Shown here: in pieces, positions 32,235 through 42,100 of the stretch
How positions within the stretch are numbered: the first letter of the stretch is position 1
Layout: every line of letters begins with the position of its first letter
Assembly (NCBI GenBank): GCA_024195585.1
Contig: SWBL01000153.1
Coordinates: 49,334-113,333, forward strand
Length of the DNA: 64,000 nucleotides
Source of the DNA: Aureobasidium sp. EXF-3400
Taxonomy: Eukaryota; Ascomycota; Dothideomycetes; Dothideales; Saccotheciaceae
Direction: 5' to 3'
The notes under the pieces: generated by a model
The model's database searches: none
Seen by the model: the letters and a program-made list of their open reading frames with translations, nothing else
What the model was told of the DNA's origin: nothing
Made by a program: the position numbers and the translations under genes

Positions 32235-33341
32235 ATGTCGGACTTCTCAGAACCTCAGCATTTTGGAATTATCTCGCAGTGTTACGACGAGACTTTCAAC
32301 GGCTATTACGAACACGACATTAAGACTCTTGGTCAGGGCGGTCAAGGCGACATCAGCCTCGCTAAGACCAGGGCTTCAGGTAAGCTCGTTGTTATCAAGC
32401 GCTTGAGACTTCCTCCCATTGCTGATCTCAAAACTGTTCCTGAGCTCGTTCTTCTCGATAAGGTCCAGAAGCTTGGTGCTCACCCCAACATCCTGCCCTA
32501 CCTTCAAATCTGGACGACTCTGGCTGCTCCTGGAGAGTGCCCTACAGCCAGAATCATCCTTCCTTACCTCCCGGGTGGCGATTTGAACGGACTCAAAAAG
32601 TCCTTCCAGAAGATGAATGTCAAGATGCCTGAAGCCTTCATTTTCCACGCTTACAAACAGCTGGTCGCTGGATTCGGTTTCCTCCACGAGAATGGTATCT
32701 CTCACCGCGACATCAAGCCTGAGAATATCATGATCGACCCTGTCAATTTCGGTGATCCAGCTCTCTTTGGAACGTGCAAGGTAATCGATTTTGGCATTGC
32801 TGCTGAGACAACTGCTGACCACGAGACTTTCGATGGCACTCCCAAGTGGATGGGACCCGATGCCCCAATCGCAGGGGCCAGAGCTGATGTTTGGGCCATG
32901 GGTGCTGTTATTCACTTCCTCGCTACTGGCTGTGCCACCAAAATCGAACGTCCTACTGACATTCCCATTGAACAGGCTACCGAGTACTATCGCTCCGCGC
33001 CTATCCGCATTCAACGTCTCGTCAACGAAAATGAACACAAATTCGCTTTCGGATCGCTCTCTCACGGTGAAGCTCAGGAGCTCACCTTCAACTCTGGTAA
33101 ACCCCTCCCTCGTGATGGCTACTCACCCCTTCTTGAATATTGGACTGCTCGTGCTCTTGATAGCAACCCTTCGACTAGAATTACTTGTTCAGGTTTGAGT
33201 GCTAATATGTTCGATGACGCTGACAGACAGATTGACTTCTACAAGGCTTGGTTCAGACACTGCAAGGCTGAGGGTAGTCAGAGACCTCTTCTCACCTTTG
33301 CAATGGCTGAGCCTTACACTAACTGGACTCCTGCTGAGTAA
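32235..33341 (+). CDS. Protein kinase, Ser/Thr type
   Basis: Single exon, 368 residues. Kinase motifs are in order: glycine loop LGQGGQGDISLAK (residues about 31-43), VVIK with the ATP Lys at about 54, HRDIKPEN (about 157-164), DFGIA (about 185-189), GTPKWMGPDAP at the activation-loop end in place of GTxxYMAPE, and ADVWAMGAVI. All catalytic residues are present, so it should be active. The Gly-loop variant and the PD in place of PE resemble lineage-expanded fungal kinases rather than a housekeeping family. No regulatory domain is fused. It lies head to head with the amidoligase-like gene. Substrate unknown. Confidence 0.85.
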   Translation: MSDFSEPQHFGIISQCYDETFNGYYEHDIKTLGQGGQGDISLAKTRASGKLVVIKRLRLPPIADLKTVPELVLLDKVQKLGAHPNILPYLQIWTTLAAPGECPTARIILPYLPGGDLNGLKKSFQKMNVKMPEAFIFHAYKQLVAGFGFLHENGISHRDIKPENIMIDPVNFGDPALFGTCKVIDFGIAAETTADHETFDGTPKWMGPDAPIAGARADVWAMGAVIHFLATGCATKIERPTDIPIEQATEYYRSAPIRIQRLVNENEHKFAFGSLSHGEAQELTFNSGKPLPRDGYSPLLEYWTARALDSNPSTRITCSGLSANMFDDADRQIDFYKAWFRHCKAEGSQRPLLTFAMAEPYTNWTPAE

Positions 33342-33864
33342 TTTCTCTTTGGTAAGTCAAGCAGCCAGGCTGGTACTGGCTGTGTAATTCATGGTAGGTC
33401 ATAAAACTCACTGTAAGTTTTTTTGTTCTCATTTAATAATTTTTTAATACACAATCTTTTTTCTTTTTGAATATTTTCTCGTCTACATGCAAATGCCGAT
33501 TTCTTCCCTACGTGTAATTGACATTCCTCAACCCAATTTCAAAACCATCTCTCTGAGGCTGCAGCTGCACGATGCTGAAGGAAGATCTTCTTTGTCATGT
33601 TGAAGGTTAATCTCCTCTTCTTGATATCTTCTTTATAACCAACTTATGTCTTTGTGCATTTGACCATTGACTGGGAATCACCAAGCTTTGTTCTCTTTGT
33701 CCCCTAGTGATGGCCTCGACATCAACTTCTGATAAATACTCGAAAGTCTCATACAACCTCCCCAACATTCAACCTTTGCCCTCGTTCATTCCTCCACAAA
33801 CCTTCTCTTCAAGTACTTTCCACCACAGGCAGGCACCTGATCATTCCCACAAACCACAAACACA
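33342..33864. other. Intergenic
   Basis: Starts with a T-rich 3' region (33415-33480, containing TTTAATAATTTTTTAATAC), probably the terminator of the kinase gene, followed by the upstream region of the next small gene. No gene seen. Confidence 0.5.
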
Positions 33865-34125
33865 ATGACCCAACAACCACCCCAAACCTTCACCCTCTTC
33901 GGTCTCACCTTCCCCAAGAAAACAAGAACACTCTCCGAATGCAAAGTCCCCGGCGCATGGCCCGAAGACGAAGTCGTATACAGCATCCCAGGAGGATGGG
34001 TCGACTCTGACGATGACGATTGGTGTGGACATACACTGTGTTGGATTGAGAATGCCTTTGGATTTGAACATTATTGTAGTAGGCATGAGGTTGTTGAGAT
34101 TTTGCTTTCGGGGTTGAAACTTTGA
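33865..34125 (+). CDS. Small hypothetical protein, 86 residues
   Basis: Single exon, ATG in ACACAATGACC. The sequence has an acidic centre (DSDDDDW) followed by a cysteine/histidine segment, CGHTLCWIENAFGFEHYCSR, which could bind a metal. No signal peptide and no recognised family. The composition is protein-like throughout and codon use resembles neighbours, so it is probably real. Confidence 0.5.
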   Translation: MTQQPPQTFTLFGLTFPKKTRTLSECKVPGAWPEDEVVYSIPGGWVDSDDDDWCGHTLCWIENAFGFEHYCSRHEVVEILLSGLKL

Positions 34126-34771
34126 TGTAACCAATGGAGTTTCGCACTTTTTCTACACCCTGAATTATCGATCGTTTCGTATTTTCTGAAGAGCCTTCGT
34201 GATGCTGTATATATCTGACTTTACATGTCGCTGCTAAAGTGGCTGCGAATACCATGTCACACCTCCAAATCAGTTTTACTATGTCTTTTATATAGTATCC
34301 TAGGTGTCATATTTAGTTGACGACGAGTAACCCTACGAGCAGTCTACTCTTGTCTTTTTCCTGCATAGCTATACTACTTACAATCTGGTACCCATGGACA
34401 CCGATCATTGGTTCGGATCCAACTTATGCTGCTTGGGTCTATTTTATCTTTGCCTCTTGGCGTATAAGGTGAGAAGGACTCGTGATTGTGACTTTGCCGC
34501 ACAGATGCAACTATCTTCGCTTCGTTGTGAATTTGTCTACTTACATCTCTCTCTCTCTGTTGCGTCTGAACAGGTATCGACTTCGGTTGTATATAATGAT
34601 TGTTGACTGATACCACGATACCGTCGAACATAGTCGATGTCTTCAAGCACGACTCGTGAACATACACCAGAGATATAGCTCAATACACAAGGCAATTTGA
34701 CTCTTGAGATGTTCTCGAGATGTGATTCTGTACGATAACAATACTTCAGTACAAGCTATACTACAAAAGAT
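34126..34771. other. Intergenic
   Basis: Between two convergent genes. A segment near 34370-34440 has a tRNA-like T-arm but no matching D-arm (see rejected items). No gene called. Confidence 0.5.
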
Positions 34772-35953
34772 CTACCCCAAACTCCTCCTCCTCCCCCTTC
34801 CCCTCCCACTCTCTTCCACCTGTACCTCTACATCCTCCATAACAACATCCTCCATCTCACTTTTCCTCTCCACTTCCCTGTCACTCTCCACCTCCCCCTT
34901 CCTCCTCCACCCCAAAACTCCAGCAATAACCCCAATCCCACCCTCAACAGCCCTCCTCAAACTCTCTCTCGACGAACTCCTCGTCACCATCGTCGATCTT
35001 TGAGTACCAGTCACAGCAAGAGGAGAAACAGGAAGAGGAATCTCAGAACGTGAGTGCCGGCGTTGTGCTCGAGAGACTAGACTGGCTAGATCTGCCAATG
35101 CAGGGGTAGGAGAGTGGGTATGGATGTGAGGTGCTTCGTCGACGCCGTCGATTGTGTCGGCGACGGATTGTTGTTCGGCGGTGAGGATATCTTTGAATTG
35201 TGTTTTGGGGAGTTCGGAAGGAGCGTCGGTCATTTCCACGTCTGTGATGTCTGAGGAAGACTCATTGGGGTTGGGTGTACTAGGTACACGATCCAGAGAA
35301 GGGAAAGTAGTTTGCAGGGGCGTATCAACGCCGAATTGTTTGCCCCAGCGACATTCAGAGGGATAATCGCAACGGTTCCAGCAATCCTTTACAGGTCGGA
35401 GAGGCTTAGCGACTCGCCAGGAAGAAGTATGGCTAGAGACCCCAGCAGTAATGGGAGAGACGACAGAAGCCGTAGAAGAGATCTCCTCCAGATCCTCATC
35501 TTCGGAATCATCGAATACGCTATCGCAGGGTGAGCTTCGCTGTCTCTGTTGCTCGGTAAGAGTGAGGAGATTGCGTTTCCATACACCCCAGTCTTTCCAA
35601 CCTGCATAATCAAATTCAGATGCACACGCTTTATGGCGACGAAGTCTTTTGACGCCGTCTTTGCGAGAGCGGACGACAGAGGTGCCGGCGCAGAAGTAAT
35701 GGCCGTCATCTAGACAGCGACGTGTGACGGAGAGGTTGTATTGGCGGTAACACAGATGGCATGCCCAGAGCCATTTTATCGGTTGTCTGGTGGGTGGAGG
35801 TAGAAGTTCGATCAGATCTACATTTGCAGTGGCGGAGTATGTTCGCTTGAGTGAAGGAGGTGTAATGGTGTCCACTGGAGAGAAAGGTGATGGTGGAACT
35901 GCGAGACCGGAAGATCGGAATGGCACAGCCGTTACGTTGATCTTTGCAGGCAT
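34772..35953 (-). CDS. Fungal zinc-ribbon protein with disordered tail
   Basis: Single exon, 393 residues, start MPAKINVTAVPFRSS at 35953. Residues about 55-110 contain a compact Cys/His block: WLWACHLCYRQYNLSVTRRC, then DDGHYFCAG, and later HKACASEFDY. A second pair follows in DCWNRCDYPSEC. The pattern (W-C-x2-C...RRCL..GH.FC) is common in uncharacterised filamentous-ascomycete proteins and is probably a zinc-binding module. The rest is disordered and Ser/Pro-rich, ending in an acidic stretch and a basic GRGRGRRRS tail. Role unknown; a nuclear function is plausible. Confidence 0.65.
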   Translation of the reverse strand: MPAKINVTAVPFRSSGLAVPPSPFSPVDTITPPSLKRTYSATANVDLIELLPPPTRQPIKWLWACHLCYRQYNLSVTRRCLDDGHYFCAGTSVVRSRKDGVKRLRRHKACASEFDYAGWKDWGVWKRNLLTLTEQQRQRSSPCDSVFDDSEDEDLEEISSTASVVSPITAGVSSHTSSWRVAKPLRPVKDCWNRCDYPSECRWGKQFGVDTPLQTTFPSLDRVPSTPNPNESSSDITDVEMTDAPSELPKTQFKDILTAEQQSVADTIDGVDEAPHIHTHSPTPALADLASLVSRAQRRHSRSEIPLPVSPLAVTGTQRSTMVTRSSSRESLRRAVEGGIGVIAGVLGWRRKGEVESDREVERKSEMEDVVMEDVEVQVEESGRGRGRRRSLG

Positions 35954-36803
35954 CTTTCCAGAAAATGTTGTAAAGAAGGCCGGCTTCAAAGATATGTTTG
36001 CTTCGTGTGAGATATAAGTTCTTATGTCAAGGATCCAGTCCGAGACAAGAAGATATGATATAGTAATAGCACAAGGGTAGAAGCGTCAACGGTTCGATGT
36101 GGAAAGCGAAGACTTCATGTCTGTCTGGGCGGACAGATACTTTAAACACCTCCTTCGCGGCCATTGATGTAGTCAACAATGAATGTCGCAGATTTGACTC
36201 GAAGCGAGACAAGATTTGATAGTCGATCAGTATATCCTCGGAGTCAGCGAGACATGTTGTCACAAGATTGCCTCGGTCACGTCTTTGTCCAAAATGTCTT
36301 GGTTTCTGGAGTGTCTTTGTTGACAAACATGTTCGCTTGCTCAGTGCACGTGGAGTCTTTGTTCTATATTTGTAATGTCAGTTGATTTGCGAAGATGCTC
36401 GCTTGTGTCTTTGTACTCAATTTTGAACGATCCTTTGTCTAACCTCGTGGCAGTATCAACGCACGTGGAGATGGTTGTTGCGATCTCAAATGATGCATTG
36501 GCGGCCATGCGACAAGGACAAAGATATGATGGCAAGAGGCCATGGTCGAATCGGCCGTGCCGAGGAACAGCGCAATGAGCAAATTGCTGAGAAGCTGTAT
36601 TGAGTCGGTTGGTTACGTCACATTCAGTAGCCACAGGTGGAGATAAGATGGAAAATCGATCTATGGAAAAAAAAAAGAAATTGTATTATAGTGACACACA
36701 CACTTACATGAGCTTAAGAACAGATAGACATATAGCAAAAGACCTACCAGATAAGGGTTTGCAGGACCAGCCTGTTGTTTTGGGGGGAGGGGGATGGACT
36801 CAC
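35954..36803. other. Intergenic
   Basis: About 850 bp; holds the upstream region of the zinc-ribbon gene and the 3' region of the HMG-box gene. An A10 run lies near 36668. No gene seen. Confidence 0.5.
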
Positions 36804-37991
36804 CTAACGTCTACGACGAAGATTGTACTTGGAAGGAGTGGGAGCAGGGCTAGCATCAAACATGTAATCATCAGCGATGATGGGAGTGAGCTGCCTTCTC
36901 TTTTGGGGTCTGGGGGTGGGTCCATCATCGTCAGTATCAGGAGAGGCAGAGCGAGAGGGCTGCTTTGGGTTGTACTTGTAATCGGGGAAAGCTTCCAGGT
37001 GATTGGCCTTGTCGACCTCTGCACAGTTGATGTAGAACCTCTTAACACTCTCAGGCTCAAGTTTCCATGAAGCTCCAGCGATGATGGAGACATTTTGGTA
37101 GCAGTCCTTGGCGGCCCAGTTCTTGATGCGGTCGGCGTAGGCGGATCTGTAGCAGACGAATGAGTTGAGAGATCGAAGGGTTTTACCAGCTTTTTGAGCT
37201 TCGGCGTGCCTGACAGCAACAGGACGAGTAGCAACAGCAAGCATGTCCTTGAGGGGGATATCAGAACCATCCGTGAGAGCGCTCAAAGGCGCAGCAAGTT
37301 CGAAGGCAGGTCTCTCAGGCTTGGAGCGAGGAGCCTTTTGACGTTTGGCAATAGGGGTTGAGTGGTCCTTGTATGTGGTCTTTTTGCCGGCAGTTCTGCG
37401 GGACTTTCTGATGGGAGTTGGGGCAGAGACAGCTGACATGGGCTCAGGCTCATCAAAGCTGGAATCATCGAGGCTTGGGAGGCTAGGTGCATCAGTAGTA
37501 GGGGCAAAGGAGAAGCTGGGGTTCTGGATGGGCATTTGCATAGCGGGCTGCATCATTGGGACCATTGGCTGTTGGCCGTAGAAGACAGGAGCAGGGACGA
37601 GCATGAAGCCAGGAGGAGGCTGGTAACCGAAAGGAGGGTAAGTGTATTGAGGAGCATACATGGGCATGTACTGCTGATTCATGGGAGGCTGAGCGAACTG
37701 ATTCATGTTAGAAGAGCCAAAGCTGTTGAAGCCAAGGCCGGAGTCGAAGAGAACAGTATCGGGGTTGAAATTGAGGTCAGAATCGGAGGAGACCGAAAGA
37801 TCAACGGAAGGAGTAGAGAAGTCAATGCCACCGGTAGGAATATCTGAAAGGTCAGCAGGGAAGTCTGAAATATCAAAGTCAAGGTCCATGTCAATATCGG
37901 GAATACTATCGGCGCTCGAGCCCTGCTCGGCGGTCGAAGTGATCAAGTCCTCAAAAGACTCGAAAGTGAAGTTTTGGGGCAGCTCAGACAT
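36804..37991 (-). CDS. HMG-box transcription factor, mating-type-like
   Basis: Single exon, 395 residues, start MSELPQNFTFESFEDL at 37991. The frame is open further upstream, but that sequence looks like leader. The N-terminal part is acidic and then rich in Pro, Gln and Met (QPPMNQQYMPMYAPQYTYPP), typical of an activation domain. A basic linker follows (RKSRRTAGKK). Residues about 270-344 form an HMG-like domain, with LNSFVCYRSAYADRI at helix 1, a middle SIIAGASWKLEPESVKRFY and the end HLEAFPDYKYNPK. The last two match MATA_HMG-type boxes (SKIIG..W..E..E...YY...A...K..H....P.YKY.P). The usual mating-locus neighbours (SLA2, APN2) are absent, so this is probably not MAT itself. Likely a sequence-specific nuclear regulator. 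Confidence 0.7.
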   Translation of the reverse strand: MSELPQNFTFESFEDLITSTAEQGSSADSIPDIDMDLDFDISDFPADLSDIPTGGIDFSTPSVDLSVSSDSDLNFNPDTVLFDSGLGFNSFGSSNMNQFAQPPMNQQYMPMYAPQYTYPPFGYQPPPGFMLVPAPVFYGQQPMVPMMQPAMQMPIQNPSFSFAPTTDAPSLPSLDDSSFDEPEPMSAVSAPTPIRKSRRTAGKKTTYKDHSTPIAKRQKAPRSKPERPAFELAAPLSALTDGSDIPLKDMLAVATRPVAVRHAEAQKAGKTLRSLNSFVCYRSAYADRIKNWAAKDCYQNVSIIAGASWKLEPESVKRFYINCAEVDKANHLEAFPDYKYNPKQPSRSASPDTDDDGPTPRPQKRRQLTPIIADDYMFDASPAPTPSKYNLRRRR

Positions 37992-38550
37992 CTTGTTGGA
38001 TTTTTGTTTCGAGTTGGTGTTTCGAAGATGTGAATATGGGTAACAAGATGATTGAGCTGCTTTGTTGTGTTTGTTGTGTGTTGGAGTGTGTGTGATCTCT
38101 GCATTGACAGGCGCATGGATGGGTTTATGTACAGTCCCAGGTTGGCTCCTTGAGATGTCTTCATTTGTTCGTCGACAAAGACCAGAACAATGGCTGCTCC
38201 CGGAGTGAAAGAGAGCAGTTGATGGGAAGAGGCCTGGACAAAGCCCGTTCTTGAATGCATTGTGCCGCCGCCTTTGTTGTTTGTTCGTATGGAAGAAAGC
38301 ATCAATGGCAAAGTCAACAACCAGAATTGTATGTCGATGGTAGAGTAATCGTGAAGCGCGTCGTGGAGATCGACAATCTGATTGTGAGATGACACGTCCG
38401 AGATTCACAAGGTGCACAGATTATTGTGCTACAGGCACAATATTGTGCAGACCAGCCGCTGTGCCTCACAACTCCAAGCTTCCACGTCTCCAATTCCCGA
38501 AACACAGCAACTTCCCTTCACATCATAACATACGAACTCAGAAAAGCAAA
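37992..38550. other. Divergent intergenic region
   Basis: About 560 bp between the HMG-box gene and the FKBP gene, which are divergent. Contains leader sequence of both. Nothing else recognised. Confidence 0.5.
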
Positions 38551-39127
38551 ATGAAGTTTGTTACTCTGACCAGTGCATTGGCACTCTTCGCTACCGCAGC
38601 TTCGGCTCTGGACAAGCCTCTCAACATCCAAGTCGACACGGCCGTTGAATGTACCCGCAAGACCCAAGTCGGTGAGTAAAGGATATCAATTCACAATGCA
38701 AATAAAGAACATACTGACGGAGATTGTGCAACAGGCGACAAGATTGAGGTTCACTACCGTGGTACCCTCGAGGATGGTGGCAAGGAGTTCGATGCCAGCT
38801 ACAACAGAGGCCAGCCTTTGAGCTTCCACGTCGGCAAGGGTCAGGTCATCAAGGGTTGGGACCAGGGCCGTAAGTTTTGTACGCCGTCCACGAAAGACGT
38901 GACACTGACGTGATTGAAGTGCTCGACATGTGCCCCGGCGAGAAGCGCACATTGACCATTCAACCCGAGTGGGCCTACGGCAGCAGAGGCATGGGTCCCA
39001 TCCCCGCCAACAGCGTACTCGGTATGTGATATCAGTTCAACTTCAACGCCGACGAAGATGCTAACAAATTGCAGTATTCGAGACCGAGCTGGTCAGCATT
39101 GCCGGAGTAAAGAAGGACGAGCTCTAG
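38551..39127 (+). CDS. ER FKBP-type peptidyl-prolyl isomerase (FKBP2-like)
   Basis: Four exons: 38551-38671, 38735-38869, 38920-39021 and 39075-39127; 136 residues. The signal peptide is [19 protein letters not shown]. The FKBP core is complete: [62 protein letters not shown] and VFETELVSI. The protein ends in KKDEL, an ER-retrieval signal (KDEL rather than the HDEL common in yeasts). It therefore belongs to the lumenal FKBP2 type, catalysing prolyl isomerisation during folding of secretory proteins, and should bind FK506. All three introns are GT-AG and 50-63 bp. It is convergent with the next gene. Confidence 0.93.
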
Positions 39128-42100
39128 AGTGTCTAGATAATATGCCGAAGTAATGACATGGTGCAGGTTCTCATGTCGTCTTAATATTCGTCATTGTTTA
39201 TTCTAGTCCTGGTTCATGGCTATATCCTCCATGTTCTTCACACCGGCCTCTAATTCACGGATCCTCTGACCAATTCTTCTCTTGACCTCTTCTGCCAGAT
39301 CCGTGTCGGCACCTTCGACAATGCTATTGTATGCTTCTTGAACTCTTGTCAACTCTTCTCTTGCGGCTTCACGGTCGGCTTCGGCGTAGATTGTCTTGTT
39401 CTCGGTCTCTTCCATGGCCATCTCGAACTGGGATGGTGTTAGCTTTTGATCGTGTATCAGCTGTTGGTTGGGCAGTACCTCGTCCCTGGCTGTAGAGTAG
39501 AGCTCCGTGATCTCCTCAATGGCTTCGTCGGCAGCCGACTTTGTGCTCAGCCATCTGTTGAAGTTGTTCACATGCGAGGCCGCTCTGATCTGGAGAGTGG
39601 TCGGTGCGAAACGAGGGCGTGATAGGGTGCCCAATGGCCTTGAGGTGGAGGTGGGCTTTTGGCGAACGAGAAGAGCAGCAGCCCGGGACAGTGCAGCGCG
39701 TGACAACATGGTGTGATGTGTATGATCTGGTCTTCTGGTGAGAGCTGTTTGCGTGTTGGTTTCATGACATCAGGGTGGTTCTTCGGAGACGGGCCTTGGC
39801 GTTTCTGCATCCCCGCCTCCCTGCCAAATAATCAATACTTGTCACCGTCAACAATCACATATAATTTCTAATGGCTGTCTGGGGCATATCGCTGTTGATT
39901 CTGTCCTTGACGTTTCTCATAAGTCGGCATCCACCAAACACATGGCGCTTATCATGGACTCTGCTTCCGCCTCCGGACTCGAAACACATCAAGGCGACGC
40001 TCGAGGAACACGATGACAATGAAAAGAGCCGGGGCAAGCAGGGAAAGAGCGAGGAAAAGACGATAGTCAAGGATGAACCAGAAATCAAGGTTGAAGAGGA
40101 GGACAGTGACGACCAAAAGACACCTCAAGCGAAACCCGCCGCTCCCTCGATGGCCGTTCCTTCCTTTTCGCTCGACTCGTCAAATGCTGCGACTGCTCCT
40201 TCCTTCTCGCTCGAGTCGCCTAAACCAGAGAGAGCGCCTTCCCGGCCAGCAGCAGACTCGAAGTCGATGCCTCCGCCCCCGAGACTTTCGGTCAAACCAC
40301 AAACGGCACCCTCACCCAAGCCTCGAACGGCACCATCCTCTCTCATGCCGCCGCCCTCATTTCCAGCGCCCAACTCAGCACAACGCGCCTCGCAACCCTC
40401 ATCTCTCATGCCACCTCCCTCACGGCCAACCCGTTCTACCCTCGGCGTGCCCGCTATACCATACAGACAACCACCTCTCTCCTCGGCCGCCCAAGCCCGC
40501 GCACCCCCACCACGCATCGACACGCCCAAATCCTCTTCCAGCAAAGTGAAACTCGCTCCTGGCTTTTCACCACTCGACTGGGCATCCCTAGCCGCATCCA
40601 AAAACCTTGCCAACGTTCCTTCCTTCACCCGCGTAACACCTTCAATGCTTGCGGAAAAGAATGGTAGAAAGGGGACTGATGCTTGGAGTGTTTATAATGG
40701 AAAAGTGTACAACATCACTCCTTATGCGCCGTTTCATCCTGGTGGCAAGGGAGAGTTGTTGAGGGCGGCGGGTAAGGATGGTACAAAGTTGTTTCTGGAG
40801 GTGCATCCTTGGGTCAATTGGGAGGGCATGCTGAATTCATGTTTGGTTGGTGTTATGGTTTCTGAGAGTGAGGGTGAAGGTTTGGATGCTATGGATTGAT
40901 CTTGTACAGCTTTGTCTTCCTCCTTCTTTGCACAGATTATACCCCGGATATTAGAGGTTTATTTAGACTGCTGATGATTGTGCCATTTCTCCCTTCATCT
41001 GACATCTCAACTCGTGTCTTGTCGTAGTGCATAGGGAGTCAGAGTAGGGTGCTGGCAGTGAGACGCTTTTAGCACATCTCTTGGCTGTGCCACTGGAGCA
41101 AGCAGAAAACATTTGATTCTGGGCAGGCGCTCACAACGAGGGCTGAAAAAGTTGAATCTCGGACCCAGAGATCGTGTCGCAGCTCAAGCTGGCATGCCCG
41201 GGGGCATTGCTCGATCGATGGCGTTCTGGCGACGGACTCCCTATCCAAACGAGCTTGGAGCTCTTCTGGGCCTGTTGGGGATCTCCTGGTTTTCCTGATC
41301 AAGCAGCATTAAACCCATCATTAAGATAATCCACAAACAAATCCTTGATGCGATCCTTGGTCAAGCTGTGGGTGCGATTCATAGTAATGAACTGCCTCCT
41401 CAACCTCTGCAATTGCGGCAACCCAATCGCATTCGCAGGCAACTCAATCACGTTCTCCGCCCCCTGCACCACCACCTCACCACCACTTTCTCCCGGATGA
41501 TCTTTCTGCCACCCTGAGATTTGCGCAACAATATCCGATGTTGTTTTGTCCAATTCGTAGAGGTAGTTTTGCTCGGTTGCTGGTGCGAGAACGGTGGCGG
41601 AGTTGGGTTTTACGGCTTTTACTTTTCCGCCGACGAGGGTGTCCCAGAGTTCTTCTAGGGGAGGGGCGGAGTCGTCGAAGGGAACGGTGTAGAGAGGGGA
41701 GTCCCAGCGTGTCATGCCATTGGGCTCTTCGTAGCGGAAAACGAGGTTCTCGAAAAGTTCGGGTGCGTAGCCGCCTGTGCCTGCGTCGAGGGCGAGTTGG
41801 TTGAGTTGGCGACATTTTTCTACCGGTGTGCCGATGTGTACCTGTTGCTTGTCAGTGAGTGTAGCAAGACAGTGGTGAGAGAGCCTTACCACACAACTAG
41901 GTGTACGTTGGGCCTTAGCCTCGCAAAACATCTGATAGCGAAAGCCCTTGATATAGTTCATCGAGTCTGCAATGACTATCGAATTGGCAGTCAAGTCGCG
42001 CTTGATAGCTGACGACAACGTTGCTCTAGCATCTTTCTCGCTTCTCGCAGCTGCATATACATCGCGATCGAGTCCCAGGTTCTGATCGTTCAAGTGGTGG